From Taenia hydatigena (lineage: Eukaryota; Platyhelminthes; Cestoda; Cyclophyllidea; Taeniidae), in contig JADWOT020000002.1 of assembly GCA_036345935.2 (NCBI GenBank), positions 6,956,140 to 7,020,139 of the forward strand: 64,000 nucleotides of DNA, written 5' to 3'. Below the pieces are notes generated by a model. The model had not been told where the DNA came from and searched no databases. It saw nothing but the letters and a program-made list of their open reading frames with translations. A program made the position numbers and the translations under genes. This document shows, in pieces, positions 13,102 through 25,804 of this stretch; the first letter of the stretch is position 1; each line of letters begins with the position of its first letter.

Positions 13102-14499
13102 TCGTCAAGAGTTCGAACGTGTCCACACTTTTAAGCATTATTGCCAGGAGCGGAATCACAACGGATGCCATTGCTTTTTTGAAGCGATATGAAATTGACT
13201 GATTAAAATGGTCCTTTAATTGCTGGAAATTGGTCAGGTTGCCTTAATTATTTTAGTAGTATACGCCTCAAGCTTTGGCTAACCAAATGACACTGCATTT
13301 ACTTCAAGGCAACATGGCCTATCACTAAAATTCATATCAAAGAATTAAGCGGCAGCGCCACATTTAGCTCGAAGCTTACTGGTGATGCCTGAATTTGGTA
13401 TTTACTGGCTAAACTGAGGGTGAACACATGCTGCATACAGCCATCTACTGACTACCGCTTATGCGCCGATTGCTCACCTCGTCCGAATTGAAATTCACCC
13501 AATTTGAAGGTTCAAGTTATTTACTCTTATAAAGGATGGGAAGAGACAGTGAACAAAGCATAGCACCAGAGAAAATAAGGCAGCATCTGCCATGGCTTCT
13601 AGGGTTGATTTTGACCCACACTTCCTATGCCGAGTGAAAAAAAAGGAATTTTTGTACTCTGAAATACGTTAAATTTAGTGTAGCGGCCGTCAAATGATAG
13701 CTTTGCACCATTTAACGGATGCCAAATGAATGCATTGTCATGACTTGTGCTATTCTTAAGCTGCAAGTTTGTCTTCATTGCATGGAAATGATGTGTATTA
13801 GAGAAGTTCACCGGTCTGGTGACATCCAGAGTGTGGATCAACCAACACACTTTAAACCACACTTCACTCACTTGTGCTGTCATAGCAATTAGCTTACAAA
13901 GAAGGCGGGTTATCCTTGTTGCATACTACTTCCATCTGTCTTTCTATGTCTAGACATGCTTGACCAAAGAGCAAGATTTGCTCTTCTCCCTGTTGGTGTA
14001 ATTTAGGCCATAACGGGTACATTCTTATTTTCAAAGGCAGATGCTCTCAGCTAATCAAAAGCCACGATTCTGTTGCGCAATTCAGGTGATCAAAATGAAA
14101 GGACATCTAAGGCAGACCAGACTGCTTAATGCCTAGTAGATGAAAGCACAAAAAGCGTCTCATAGCCATGCACTCATTTCGTCCAACCCAAGAACCGCAC
14201 CATTTTGACAATGCCATCGCCAATTCTGATGAGGGAAAGATTAAAAGTATCCATCGTAAGCGATCAAGCGCAAGAAATTCATGAGAAGAGGAAGAAGGTT
14301 GCAACAGTTTAAGTTTCGCCGAAGACCCACTCTCAGACACAGTTGTTTACAGCACATTTTACGCAAATATGGGTGCATAATATTTAAGGCACTCACTTAC
14401 GACTATGTTCTAGCCCACTTCAAGTTTTTAGCAAATAAAATGTGTATTTGGACATTGGAAAGCAAAGCACAAAAACGTTTAATTCTGGCTAAATCAAAA
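13102..14499. other. no gene recognised
   Basis: Unrecognised DNA. A 94-codon - strand frame (13883-13599) and a short + frame (about 14145-14258, followed by a good donor gtaagc) are protein-like in composition but have no recognisable domain. Confidence 0.35.
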
Positions 14500-15884
14500 G
14501 TTTGCAACACGGGCCAGTATTTCCCTCCCTTCTACCATTCATCTTGTTTCCTAGGTCGTCGCCGCTGTCATCATCCAGTTCTTCATCATTGCCTCAGTCC
14601 TTCTTCGTTAGATACTCACGTTTGGTTTGCTTTTCATCCTCTATCGACGTCGCATTCTTACCTATTTCTCTAAAACCCCAGCCACACTTTGCCGCTTTGG
14701 CCTTGAATGGCTAGAAGGGATTAAATTCTTAATAACTAGGGTTGAGTTATCACACCAGCTTCTCCTCTTCTCCTACTTCAGCTTCTCCTTCGTATCGTTA
14801 ACTCTGTTTTCGTTGCTTTTAGTATTTTTACAACTGATATTCGAGTGCATTGAATTTATCAAGGTAGAACTATGGGCTGCGCCTTTGGGTGTGCGGTTCG
14901 ATGGGAACTCATATTACTTCTACAAAACTGATTCCTGCATACTTCACTCGAGTACATAGCTAGGAAAGTGGGTCAGTAAAGAAATTCGGAAATTTGCAGA
15001 AAAGAGTGGAAAGGAAATAGGAAATGTAGTGCCACAGCACGGTGCAGAGACATCCGATGATGACCTTTGACATCCTTTCCTTTACTTCCCTCCGTAAATC
15101 CTACACTCTTGCTTCATATTCAACCATTCTTTCGTTACTTTCAGACGAAAAATCGCACTGCTTTGCCTACGATGGAGAGGTTTGGTAGAAATTGGGAATA
15201 AGTTGTGCCACCACTCCCTTGTTCTTCCCTCCTATACCTGAGATATCTCCTTCTTCCTCTCTTCATGTGCGTGCATCATTCCAGTGTCATTGCAACTGTT
15301 ATTTAGTGTAAATCACATGGAAAGAGAAAGCCATGTTCGACTTTTTTGAGTGTGCCCATGAAAAGAAAATTCGAAACTGCATGAGCAGTTAAGCAACTCG
15401 GCTCATAGATGGGTGGAAAAAAGAAGGTAAGAAGTAAAGCAAGCTACGCTACAGAACTATGCAGCGTCATCTTAAGACGTCCATTTCCAAATCCTTTTCG
15501 CAAATTTTACCCTCATTTGGTTCTGATCCACGTCTTCTCATCCCTGTGCCTCAATATCAGTCATTCCTTTAGCGCTTTCAGCAGAATTTTCATATTTCCT
15601 TGCTCTCTTAAAAAATGCATGCACTGATATTGTTTTTGGTAATGCAAAACAGCTATATGTTCAGGCGTGGGATCAGAGATGAACAGCACAAACGCCACTT
15701 CCCTCTCTTGTGATGAATCTTCAATTCTCTCAATCAATTTGTACTCTTCACTACGCTTGCTGTGCTATACTTACTCTTATGTTCCACATACGCTTACAAT
15801 CACCGAATAAGCAGGCCAGTATGTGGACCGCGTAGAAGATGTAGGCTAGGTTAAGGATGCTAAAGGAGAAGGAAAATAGTGTGG
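14500..15884 (+). repeat. pyrimidine-rich block
   Basis: Much of the + strand is rich in C and T (for example 14510-14650, 15080-15130 and 15480-15620). It leads into the R2 repeat and the pyrimidine-rich half of the inverted-repeat arm. Long frames here (for example 14627-14959) are low-complexity F/L/S-rich translations of the pyrimidine tract and are not taken as genes. Confidence 0.4.
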
Positions 15885-16375
15885 ATTGGTGGGTGGGAGT
15901 AGATGCGCAAGTAGGTATGGCTGCCAGTTGACGTCCTTCTCTCCCCACTATCCCACATCTAGTCCTCATTTCCTCTCCTCAAAACATTTTCTTTGATTAT
16001 TTTTTTATTTTCGCTCTTTTTTCTTTCCGTACGCCAATCCGAGCTCAGCATCACCACTACAAGTGCTTATAGACCGCTAGCAGGTGCCCAACTTCCTCCC
16101 TTATCAGTCATGAAGCATTCCTTCTTTCGATTTTCGTTTATTTAGTTTATTAATTCTTCCCTTCCTTCCTTTTTGTCGATCAATGTTTCTCTCCACTTAC
16201 ATCTTTCTTTGATTTTTCTTCCTTTGCTTTCCTTCTTCATTCATTCATTTAACCACCCACCTTACCTGCTGATCTACCATTCATTCTGCCCTTGTCATCC
16301 AACGCGCACTTTTCCTCCTACTTTTTAATTCACCTCCACCACCGGCAGCACTACTTATATCTTACTAGTAGAGCG
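15885..16375 (+). repeat. dispersed repeat R2, copy 2
   Basis: Direct repeat of 3285-3775 (see that entry), with similarity of about 85-90% by eye. It is followed directly by further pyrimidine-rich DNA and the left inverted-repeat arm. The region 16250-16860 is also present in inverted orientation at about 19880-20520. Confidence 0.8.
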
Positions 16376-16526
16376 ACTGCCTTCCTGCCTCATAGCTACT
16401 CATGCACTGCTAGTAGACGCCCTTCCTCCCTCGCTGTCTCACCTCCATTCCTCATACCTTCTCTCTTTCCCTCTCACTATCGCTTCCTTCTCTTCCTCCT
16501 CATATTTTCTTTTGCCACCACCTTTC

Positions 16527-19500
16527 TTGCAGTATTCTTCCCTCACTTCTTCCCTTCTTCCCTCCTCTTTTTACACAACTGCATTCCCATTGATAAGCAC
16601 TAAATTTACCTCCACCACATTCATGCATTTTAGCCTTATATCCTCCACTTCCCTTTTTTCCTTTATATCATTTCCACATGCACTGCTGCTGTTTTATTTG
16701 CCTTCTTCTATTTTTCTTCTGATTTACTTATTTAGTTTATTTACTTTTCGCAGCAACGCTAGTCTCACGATTATTCCTCTGACCTGCCAACCCCGTATCC
16801 TGTAAAAGGGCTCAATGCTTTCTGTTTTAACAATGCTTCCAGCTTCATTAAATCTATTCCCTCAAATCACTTTCCTACCGTCAACTATGTGTGACAGACA
16901 TTCATTCACGCTTTCCTTACGCTCCCCCTAACTCTATTGTTATTATCCCTGCAACATTCCGCTTCTTCCTTCCTACCTTCATTCAATCATCATCATTGCA
17001 ATATGTTACAATTCTATTCCTTTCGAATCTAGCGCTTATCAATTAAGCAATCGATTGTCTACTTAAACGATAATGTTTCACACAAAATTTGTTTGCTTTC
17101 CGTCTCATTAATTCACATGTGTGGCACACACACATATTTTCTTACTTTGCCGTTCCCTCTCCATAAACTTACCGCTGCTACCACTAACTTAAGGCTCATT
17201 AATTCCATCCAGCATTATTCATTCCATTTTCCTCCTCACCCATCTCGCATCCTCCCCATTAACAAGGACAAGCACTAGCTTCGATTAGCCGCATCCTTTT
17301 CTTCTTCCTTTTACCCATTCACTCATCATCGCGGGCGTCTAACTTTCTTCATTCTTCCCACTTCTTCTCTCCTAGACAAGTTAGCAAGAAGAGTTCTCGT
17401 TCGATGATGAGAAAAGAAAGGCGAGCCACAAAAGTCCAAGTAGGATCTACCTGCTCAGCTTCCATGTCCATGCAAACGCTACCACCTACACTTCCTAGCA
17501 TTTATTAAGATTCGCCTTTCCCTCCACACTTCCTCGTTTCGTCGCGCATTTCTCGCATAAATTTAAGCTATTGTACTTTAATTTAGCCCCTTTTTCCTTA
17601 TCCCACCTCTCACCTCCCTTCTCCCACTTAGGCCTTCGAAGTAACAGTAGCAGTAGTGGGCTCCCCATTTCCATTCGCCCATCTTCTCTTCTCTCCAACG
17701 GCATCCGCCTCCATCGACTGGGACGAATTCTCGGCCCCCTTATATTCATTCCTCTTTTCCTTCTTCCTCTCATTCAGTCGTTATTGCTGACTGCTCAATT
17801 CTCCCCTTCTTACTCTCCTGAAATTCACCCTCTTCCTCTAATCCAGTCATCATGGCTGACGTCTCATTTCTCCTCTTCTTAATCCCCTCCTTCACCAACC
17901 GAATAACAAGAACAGTTAACTGGCATGAACAGGCCATGTGAGCAGGTAGGAAGCGAGAGCGTTTCACTCATTACCACCATCTCTGCTCCTTACGCAGTGT
18001 TTACTCGCTAACTTCCCCTCCTGCTAACTCGCTAGCACCCCACCCGATCTGTCCGTCCATCATTGGTCGGTCGACCTTCCAGGGGTGGTTGGATGGATGG
18101 ATGAGTAGATGGATGAATGTGAATGTAGATGAAGTGCGTGCGGGTGTTATAAACTACCTGGTTGATCCTGCCGAAACACGCCATGGTGTCAGCTGGCGCT
18201 GATGAGGGCGCCACAATAAAGTGATGCCACTGGTGGGCCTCCTAGACACTGGATGAAGGTTGATGATGCTAGAAAGTTTGATGACTTCGGTATTCTGTGA
18301 GCAATGTGTTGCAGTGGTGGTTAAAAAGTAACTCTGTCGCGTTTTGACGAATGAAGCAATGGGATGTGCAAAACTGGCGGATGGTGTGAAAGAGGATAAG
18401 TTTGTAGTGGCTGCTATCAACAAGTGATAATCCTGTAGTGCAGATGAAAGTGCACTATAGTAGCACAGGTGCATTGCGGAGCGTGATTCTACTGTGGAGT
18501 CAGTCTGTAGGACATGAGAGTGCTAGTGATCGGAAGAGGCTTAGTGGTAACAAAGGCGATGGTGCGAATGGTGTTGTGTGGACAATGTGTTGCGATGGTG
18601 AATGGGTGGGTACTTCCGTCGAGTCTTGACACACCAAGCAAGAAAGCGAAGAGAATGGTGGGGGAAGCATGGTGGTGACAGGCAGCGTATAGAATGTTAA
18701 GCATGCGCGAAATCTTGTGGTCTGTGATAATGCAGCTCAGACTATGTGTGCAAGCTGCAAGTATTTGACTGGTCCTACAAGAGCCAAAATGGAAAGCAAA
18801 GAGAAGCATGTAGGAGGTAGAGTAAGAAGCGCAAACCCACTGTTGTCCGAAAATGCAGCGATCTTCCGAACAGCCAACTAGCACCAAGCCAACTGACACA
18901 AAGCAGGGCATGATACGCCAGGCTAAGGTAAAGCAAGCAGACGAGTGCTAACGTCACCAGGGCAGGCTTCCTCACAGAACACGAGGAGAGCGATGGTGAC
19001 GTTTAGACTTGTATGCTTGTCACCTTATCAGTCTGTATTGATGGAGAAAAGTGCAACGATTTAAAGGCAGTGAGATTGTAGAATTGAGCCTTTTATGGCC
19101 ATTTCGGGCATATTACGACAACGGAAAAATCCAAACATACAAATTACTGTATTCTAGGACGAATTATTGCACGTCGACTGCATTGTCCTCGGCAGCAGAA
19201 TATGGGTGGAAAGAAGACAAATAAGTGAACGATAAATATATGAAGACAGGTGAATTAATGAGATGTAAATGTGAAACTCGTTACAGTCAACCAGATTAAC
19301 AGGTGTTAATTAACAAACATTTGTAATTCACAACCACATTCGTGTTTACCACTTCAGCATTATCTTGTCAAGATGTATATTTATCGGATGTCTGTTGCAT
19401 GATGCACAGGCAGGCGTTTATTTAACGCAACTCCATTCAACTGAAACGTGCCTAAACTCACAAAGGCAAAAGATCGTTTGTTCCGAAACAACTAACTTTG

Positions 19501-19585
19501 ACCCTTAGCACACCTGGAGCAAAAATAATAATTTGAGGGACAGGAATTATTGTCAAACTCATAATCAACATAGAACGCTTAGTCA
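16527..19585 (+). repeat. left arm of 3 kb inverted repeat
   Basis: The reverse complement of this arm is found at 25805-28815. From about 17825 to 19560 the arms are almost identical. For example, the translated frames 18154-18474, 18489-18911 and 18775-18975 recur residue for residue on the opposite strand at 26913-27233, 26476-26898 and 26412-26612. Outside 17825 the similarity falls to roughly 75-80% with indels, including about 70 extra bases in this arm near 17745-17815. The outer part is pyrimidine-rich on the + strand. The frames are identical because the DNA is; none has a recognisable domain. Confidence 0.92.
18155..18172 (+). other. 18S rRNA 5'-end fragment
   Basis: The 18 bases tacctggttgatcctgcc exactly match the universal start of eukaryotic 18S rRNA. 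The following bases (gaaacacgcc...) do not continue as 18S. The flanking sequence contains a degenerate ggat/gatg tract upstream. This is a fragment, not an rRNA gene. An 18-base exact match is very unlikely by chance in 64 kb, so an rDNA origin is inferred. Confidence 0.75.
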
Positions 19586-19879
19586 AATGGAATGGCGAGG
19601 AAGGGCAATGGTGTATGCGCATGGGTGTATCTATGAATGAGTCCATAACTAATACTAGCAGTGGTAAGATTTCGAGCAGAAAAGGTTAAATTGGCAAAAC
19701 CTGCCTTAAAAAGATGAAATGAATAAGGAAGTGAAACAAGTGCACTACTTGTGCTTAATTATAAGAAAGCAATGAAGTAAAAATCTGGTTGGGGAGTAAT
19801 AACAATGGAGGTGCAGCATAGGTAAAATGGGCGTGACTGTATGTTTGTCATGTACATGGGGCGGTAAAAAGATGAAATG
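19586..19879. other. inner edge of inverted-repeat spacer
   Basis: Similarity between the arms ends here. The sequence holds no recognised gene. Confidence 0.4.
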
Positions 19880-20560
19880 AGATTATAGATTTAATGAACT
19901 CATGAGAAGCCTTCGAATGGAAAGCAATGAGCCTACTTTTATAAGTAAGTAGTGTGACGCAGGAATATAACGAGAGAAGGAAGGAAAATGGGGAGCCGAA
20001 ATGGAAAGTCCTCCTTTACTGTTAGTAACTCGTAAATGGGCATAAAAGCATGAAAGAGGAAAAGGAGATGCCTGCAAATAATGCAGACATGAAAGGAAGA
20101 AAAGGAAAAAGAAAGAGGACAAGAACGCATGTGTGCGGTGGAAGTAAATTTAATACCTATCAATGGAAAAGCATTTGATGGGAATGAAAGAAGTAAGGAA
20201 AAAGTAGGTAAGAAGCATTCCACAAGCAATGCGTGCGGAAGGATAGTGAGTTGGGATAGTAGGATGGGGTGTGATGGAGTGAGGAGGAGGCACATGTAAC
20301 AGAGGTAAAACAGGGGGAAGAGAAGGACGGCTACTAGCATTCTATAAGTAGTTGTTGGGTAGGGGACAGTGGATCTTCTAGTAAGATGCAAGTAGTGCTG
20401 CCGGTGGTGTAGGTGTATGGAAAGGAGCCAGATAGAGTTCTTGCGTGCATTGAGCGACATGGCCAGAATGACTGAAAGGTTGCCAATTAGAGTAGGTGGT
20501 TAAATAAGTGAACGAAGTAAAGGCGAGCAAGAACGAGGGAAATAAGAAGGCAAGTAGAAT
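19880..20560 (-). repeat. dispersed repeat R2, inverted copy
   Basis: In reverse complement this matches 16250-16860. Shared blocks include tatcaatggaaaagcattt, the gtgctgccggtggtg block and the gtggttaaat border. The + strand is purine-rich here. The long - strand frame (20460-19939) is a translation of a pyrimidine-rich repeat and is not called as a gene. Confidence 0.7.
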
Positions 20561-22075
20561 GAATCATTTATGGGGACAAGAATGCAATGAAACAAATAAA
20601 ATGTAATTAGTGAGTAAAAAGAGAAAAAGAAAAAAAGAGGATGAAATCTGCATGGGTGAAGATAGAGGTAGTAGAGCATTCACTAGTAGCTTATAAGTAG
20701 TTGCTCTGGAGGCGGTACTGGAATGGGAGAGGTGCATGGAAAGAAAAAGGCTCAAATAATCGGAAGATCGAATGTATGGAGGGAGGTAATATGTAAATTT
20801 ATCGGATGAATGGTGTTTGGAGAGAGGTAACTAAAGCATAGAGGAGCGGTAGAGAGAAGGCAGCCAAGTACGCATGTGTGGTGGTGAGGGTGGGTGAGTA
20901 CTGAGTGCAAGCAGCAGTAGTAGCAGCAGTTGCATGCGTGTGGATGGGTGCGTAGGCGAATGGATGGGATATGAGAGAGGCCGTAAAAGAAATTGGGAGG
21001 AGCAGAAGTGCGTCAGCGTGTGCGAGCTGTGAAATAACCTTGGGTCTAGACATTCTGAACCAAATCACTCCACCCGAACCTATCAAATTGCAGATAGGTC
21101 ATTAAAACAGAAAAAATCTCCACAGGAGAAGGCAGATCGACCCAAAAATCATTCGCTAGAATTGTATTGCCGCCGTTCTGACAACCATGTATGTAATCAA
21201 CATGGGCTCCTAGATTATATTAATGGGGTTCTTTAATGTGTCAGTGCCAATAAATAAATTTACAGGAGCATTATAAATGACTAAGCCGATAAAAAGACGC
21301 AAGTTAATTTTAGTTTAGGTGGCAGTTGATTAGTGATATCAACTTAGTTAAAAACCACCTGTGGACTAAATATTGCATCAACAATGACAACACAATATGA
21401 ACGAAGAGAGCAACATAGAAAGGAGAGATCAGTAAGTTTACGCAATATGTGTAATCGTTGGCATTAATTGCAACATCGGCTGTAAGTGGACCAAATGGGG
21501 GTAAGTACATTTCTAGGCAGCCGTAAAGGCAACGCAATGCTCCAGAAATCACTTCAATCACAACGGAAGGGATTTAGCGCTTGATCGAAGTGCAGACAGT
21601 GCTGCCAAGGAATACAGTGAGAACTCTAAAGTCTTCGGTCTGACAATTTTGATCGGTGACCAGACTGTGCAATTTTAAATGCATGGAACATTTTTCGCCC
21701 TCCAACCCATTCGATTTTGCCCAGTCATTTTAAATAACTTGGGGTTAAATTTCGCGGAAAGCTAATTAATTCGCCTCATTTAATGCTTCACTTCATTGAA
21801 ATCAGTATATAGCCGGATTGCTAAAGTGACCAAAGGAAGTCCACAGGCTTACCAATTTTAACAGCTTCTGCAAGAATTAAGTGCGTGAGCTCAGGAAGCA
21901 CTTGATCTGAAACAATTAAAGTGCAGCGTTCCCACTGGTTAATGAGAATTTTGCTGACATTTCATTGGTTCATCTTTAGTAGTAGAAATGCCATCAAAGT
22001 GCTGAAACTGCCCTCGTAGTGCTGAATATGGTGTTGTCTCTAGAACACAGCTGCCTTAATGTTTCATCAGCTGAG
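20561..22075. other. repeat remnant, then no gene recognised
   Basis: The stretch 20875-20980 is a copy of the purine-rich segment at 3066-3170. From about 21000 the sequence changes to ordinary AT-rich DNA. A - strand frame at 21561-21310 has hydrophobic stretches but no recognised domain or clear splice borders. Confidence 0.4.
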
Positions 22076-24236
22076 TCAGGACTTCACAGGTGCGAACGAT
22101 TTGCGCTTTTTCTGTTTTGTTAGAATCTGAGCCGTCTGAAGTGACAATGGAAAAGTAGTTTTTAGGTCATGAGCCAGAAGAGGAGACAGTCTAGGAAAAT
22201 AACAGCATCTTAACGCCTTTATTTCGCTGTTTCCTTCCTTTTCACTCTTTAAAGCACTGACTGACACATAAGTGAGGGTGGTGGATGAACTGGAGACTGT
22301 ACCATGGCCATACTACACCTCGACACATGAGCGCGCAGTTCCAGCTTTATCCACGCGTCTCTTTGTCTTTATTGCTGCTTGCACTACACACGACAACACT
22401 TTGGTCCGATGTTCATCAAAACCGTATGCGACTTGGTGCTAGAACTAACTGCCATCACATGCTGTGAAGGAGGTCGGGAAATGGTTCCATCACTGTCAAC
22501 ATTGCACCAGGTATTTATTACTAGATGTTGAGACAGTTGAACTGCATAGACTATGCTGTCTGCCTCTAGAGTTAGGAGGAAATTAGTTTTATCATGCATT
22601 TCAATATCTTAGAATTTGATGCACTTAGGCCTTCTTTCTCGACATTTTATCCCACCATTGTTACCGCCAGCATTTTTAGCTTACAAATGCTTGGAAAGGC
22701 AATAAGCGAACGCTTTACTTGTAACTGTGGGTGGTGAGATCTGCAAATTGTCCTTTGTGGCTCACGAAAATAGGGTCAAGTTGAGACAGGCTTTCGAAAT
22801 CGCTACAAATCATCTTGCGTTTAGTAAAACGAGGTGAGTAAGAGGATAGAGGACGCATTTCGGCATCATCCAGACAACCATAGCATTTTAGGAATTCACA
22901 TGGATGAATAGTTTCCAAGTACAAGTGAGCATTTTGTGGCACCTAGATCCGAAGAATCACTTGATAAAAGATGCAAGGCAAACGCGTTTTACAAATTTCA
23001 GTGCTCAGCTTATACACTCGTAGCAAAGGCGGGAGTGTTGCAGATTTTCAATGCCAACGAAATGCGCAGCGATTATACCCTGGATGATGCTATCTATAGG
23101 AAAGGAATTTCGCAAACAATGCATGCTGTCTGTGTTTTACAAAGCTTTGAAGCAGTTATTTGCTTCTCAGTGACTTCATTTAACCACACATGGATGAGAG
23201 TTTGATTGTCTACTTTAGAGAGAATCTACAGTGGTTCGTTCCTCTTCCATACCTTTGTTGTCCCACACGAACCGCTCCCAACTTCATTCCCTTTTAAATA
23301 AGGTCTGAGAGATGCGCCTTCACCGCACAGAATTTCGCACAGAATGTTTGAAGCAGGAGGCAGCATAAGAGCACATGCACTTATGTCATTTCCTGAGGTA
23401 TTTTTCTTTTGCCGTGATGCCTGCATCACAACGCGAGCCCATAGTATTGCCTTGGACTCTTCTGCTTTGCTGACATTTGGCACAACTAGCTCCTTTAACT
23501 AAATGCACAAGTCACAAGTGAGTTTCTTGCTAACTGGAACCTATTTTGTCGCGCCGTATAACAAGTCGGATAAGCATCAATCTGACTGCCGAAAGCTAAT
23601 TTTGCACTCACAACTTGAGTAGATGGATGAACACAAGCATTTGAACCTCTAATCAATCTTCTTTGATGTTCTTTTATCTTTTATTCAAGTGTTTTGCAGA
23701 ATTGGTGACGCCATTAAAACGGACTTATCAAAGATTCCGAGGTTGCAAAAATATCACCAGCAAATCAGTACACCCTCCGATCGACCGAAGTCTGCCCTAT
23801 ATGCGGAGCAATATGCTTTCTTGCTTTATTTCACTTTATGTTGCTCACTAAGAACACATGAATAAGTAGCCGTAGATGGTGACAATGAACGTCAGTGTCA
23901 TCACTTCAAGATAATAATCGGCGAACTCGAAGTCAAGTATCAAGCCATCTCTCCCTGGTTGGCTAGCCTACTTTAGTCCTGCTCACTCTCATTAATGTCA
24001 GAACTACGAATTACTTGCGCATGCTGAAAAGAATAGTCGTTCTCACTGCGATGCAGGCATGTATCTTTTTTAACACAGACAAGTAGATGATGGGAAAGCT
24101 GTAAGTTTTGCGGCAATCATTGTTGGTACCAAAGATGATTTTCGAGTGAACTAAGCTTTTGCCACTTGTGCGAGCGAAGTCGGAGCCAATTGTGTTGCAT
24201 CCATGCGCACAGGCTAGAGTGGTTATCACGATCATG
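22076..24236 (-). CDS. multi-exon gene model, unknown protein
   Basis: Five - strand exons can be joined with matching phases: about 24236-24015, 23469-23253, 22942-22719, 22555-22392 and 22260-22076, ending in a stop. Several borders are near consensus (donors aag|gtatgg and caa|gtaaag; acceptor aaatgtcag). The donor of exon 4 (c|gtgtgt) is weak. The product would be about 335 residues and soluble, with no signal peptide or membrane segment visible; exon 3 contains the string CEFLKCYGCLDDAEMR. I recognise no family. A possible upstream exon ends at a good donor (atgag|gtgagt) near 24631. The gene sits alone in the spacer of the 3 kb inverted repeat. Its existence is inferred from composition and splice phase, not homology. 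Confidence 0.42.
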
Positions 24237-24639
24237 CCCTACTGATATTGATTCCACAGCTGTAAAGTTGAGCACGTGACTACCGACACAGTGTGATTAA
24301 ATAAAACGATGATGTGGCGTTAGAGAAGATAGTCACAAAAACCTACAAGGCAACAATTTATCCCTTTTTAAGCGCAAAACATGCTGCGCTACAGCGAAAT
24401 TCACTTTAGCTTCATCGTTGCCTTTTCTGGTGCACCAACGTGATCCATGCAAAAATTGCAAATTTTATACAACTTTTCGCCTTTTGATATAATGGAAAGC
24501 TCAAATCGTCAATCGTCTAATTTTACCCATTTGTCGCGCTTGAATCCAAAAAGAAGTACTTTGGTGAATCTCAAGTGCAATAGAGCTGATTAGCTGAAGC
24601 TCAGACAAAGCCTTTCCTTCTTTCCACTCACCTCATTGT

Positions 24640-25804
24640 GGTGCATAAGAACTTATTTAGGTCAGTTTCAGCAGCCTGTCTTAACCTGATGTTTCTTCAT
24701 TATCACAAAACACAACTCAGGACACCCTACTAGTCTTGGTGAAATCACAAAGCAAACGAGGACACGGCAAACAATGTTGTGTGAAAGCGTTGAGCGCGAT
24801 TCCTTCTCTCTTGCACCGTCGTGCTGCTCGTCAACCCAATGCCTGTGAGTGGAACGGGGTAGAAGGGAGCCATCTGTCTGCATCCTATGCATCCAAAAGC
24901 GGAACTTTAATTTCCCTCCCATGTGTGTGGTCCACAATGTCGTGGAGAGGGATGACAGCGATGAAGGCAGTGAGAGTGGGAGGGAAGGGCTCTAATTACA
25001 GCCTTGTGCACGGGGTCAAAACTCGGAGTGGTGCATTGGGAAATGTGCTGGAGCAGGGTCACATTCTGCTGCATTTTACAAGTCGAATTAAATTCCACCT
25101 TGAATAAAACGCCTCTACTCTTTTTTTCCTAGTCAAAGTGGTGTGACACGATGGCTAAAGACTTGGTGTGGCTTAGCTTGTCTTCGCATAGCATGGAATA
25201 GCCTGACGTAGCAACTCCCAGCTTAGGTTTGTTGAGCCCGATGCGCGATGTCGATTTGGGCAACCGTTACAATGCCAACCAATAGAGAGCCATTGCCCTC
25301 TACTTCACCCACTTTTCCTCTATGTCTGCCTCCGCCCTTCCCCAAAACCCGTGTAGAACCAGTGAAACAATGTCAGTTCTTATTCACAGTCCGAGCTATA
25401 TCAATACTAACCATGAAAACTTCACATGGAAGAAGTCCGATACTGATTTCGTCGCAAGCATAATTTCCAACCCTCTGCCTCGCACCGCCTTGCTTATCTT
25501 ACCATCTGCTTTACCTCCAGGCTTAATGCATTTGGAGTTTGGCTAAGATATCCATCCTTTTACCATCGCCACAGTTTCGCCACATGGTACCACTACCACC
25601 ATCCCCCTTACTACCACGAGGCCTTTTTCAGGCCCTGGCCATCGGCAGTATCGCTCTCCAAATACGCACCACTATCGTGTACAAGCACCATCTCGGGTGT
25701 CAAGTGAAGACATGCTCTTAACAACATGGCAAAGTATCAAGCATTGTGGGTTAAGTGAGGGAAATAGTTGGGTTGTGGTCATTGCATTTATTTTTAGAAT
25801 TTTA
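24640..25804. other. no gene recognised
   Basis: A relatively GC-rich stretch (about 24770-25060) is open on both strands, including a 123-codon + frame (24736-25107) and - frames. Neither strand shows a domain, and length alone is not significant here. Nothing was recognised up to the start of the right inverted-repeat arm. Confidence 0.35.

Noticed and set aside
18170..18205. Hammerhead-ribozyme-like order gaaac...gtgtc...ctgatgag just after the 18S fragment
   Set aside because: A four-pair stem (acac/gtgt) and a gtc site are present, but the other two stems give only two to four pairs with mismatches, so the three-way junction is not supported.
18154..18975. Long identical protein frames in both inverted-repeat arms
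   Set aside because: They are identical because the DNA arms are nearly identical. Composition is low-complexity and no domain is visible. Several frames overlap on the same DNA.
19939..20460. 173-codon - strand frame at 19939-20460
   Set aside because: Lies in the inverted R2 repeat. The translation is F/S/L/P-rich, as expected from a pyrimidine tract, and other R2 copies do not keep the frame.
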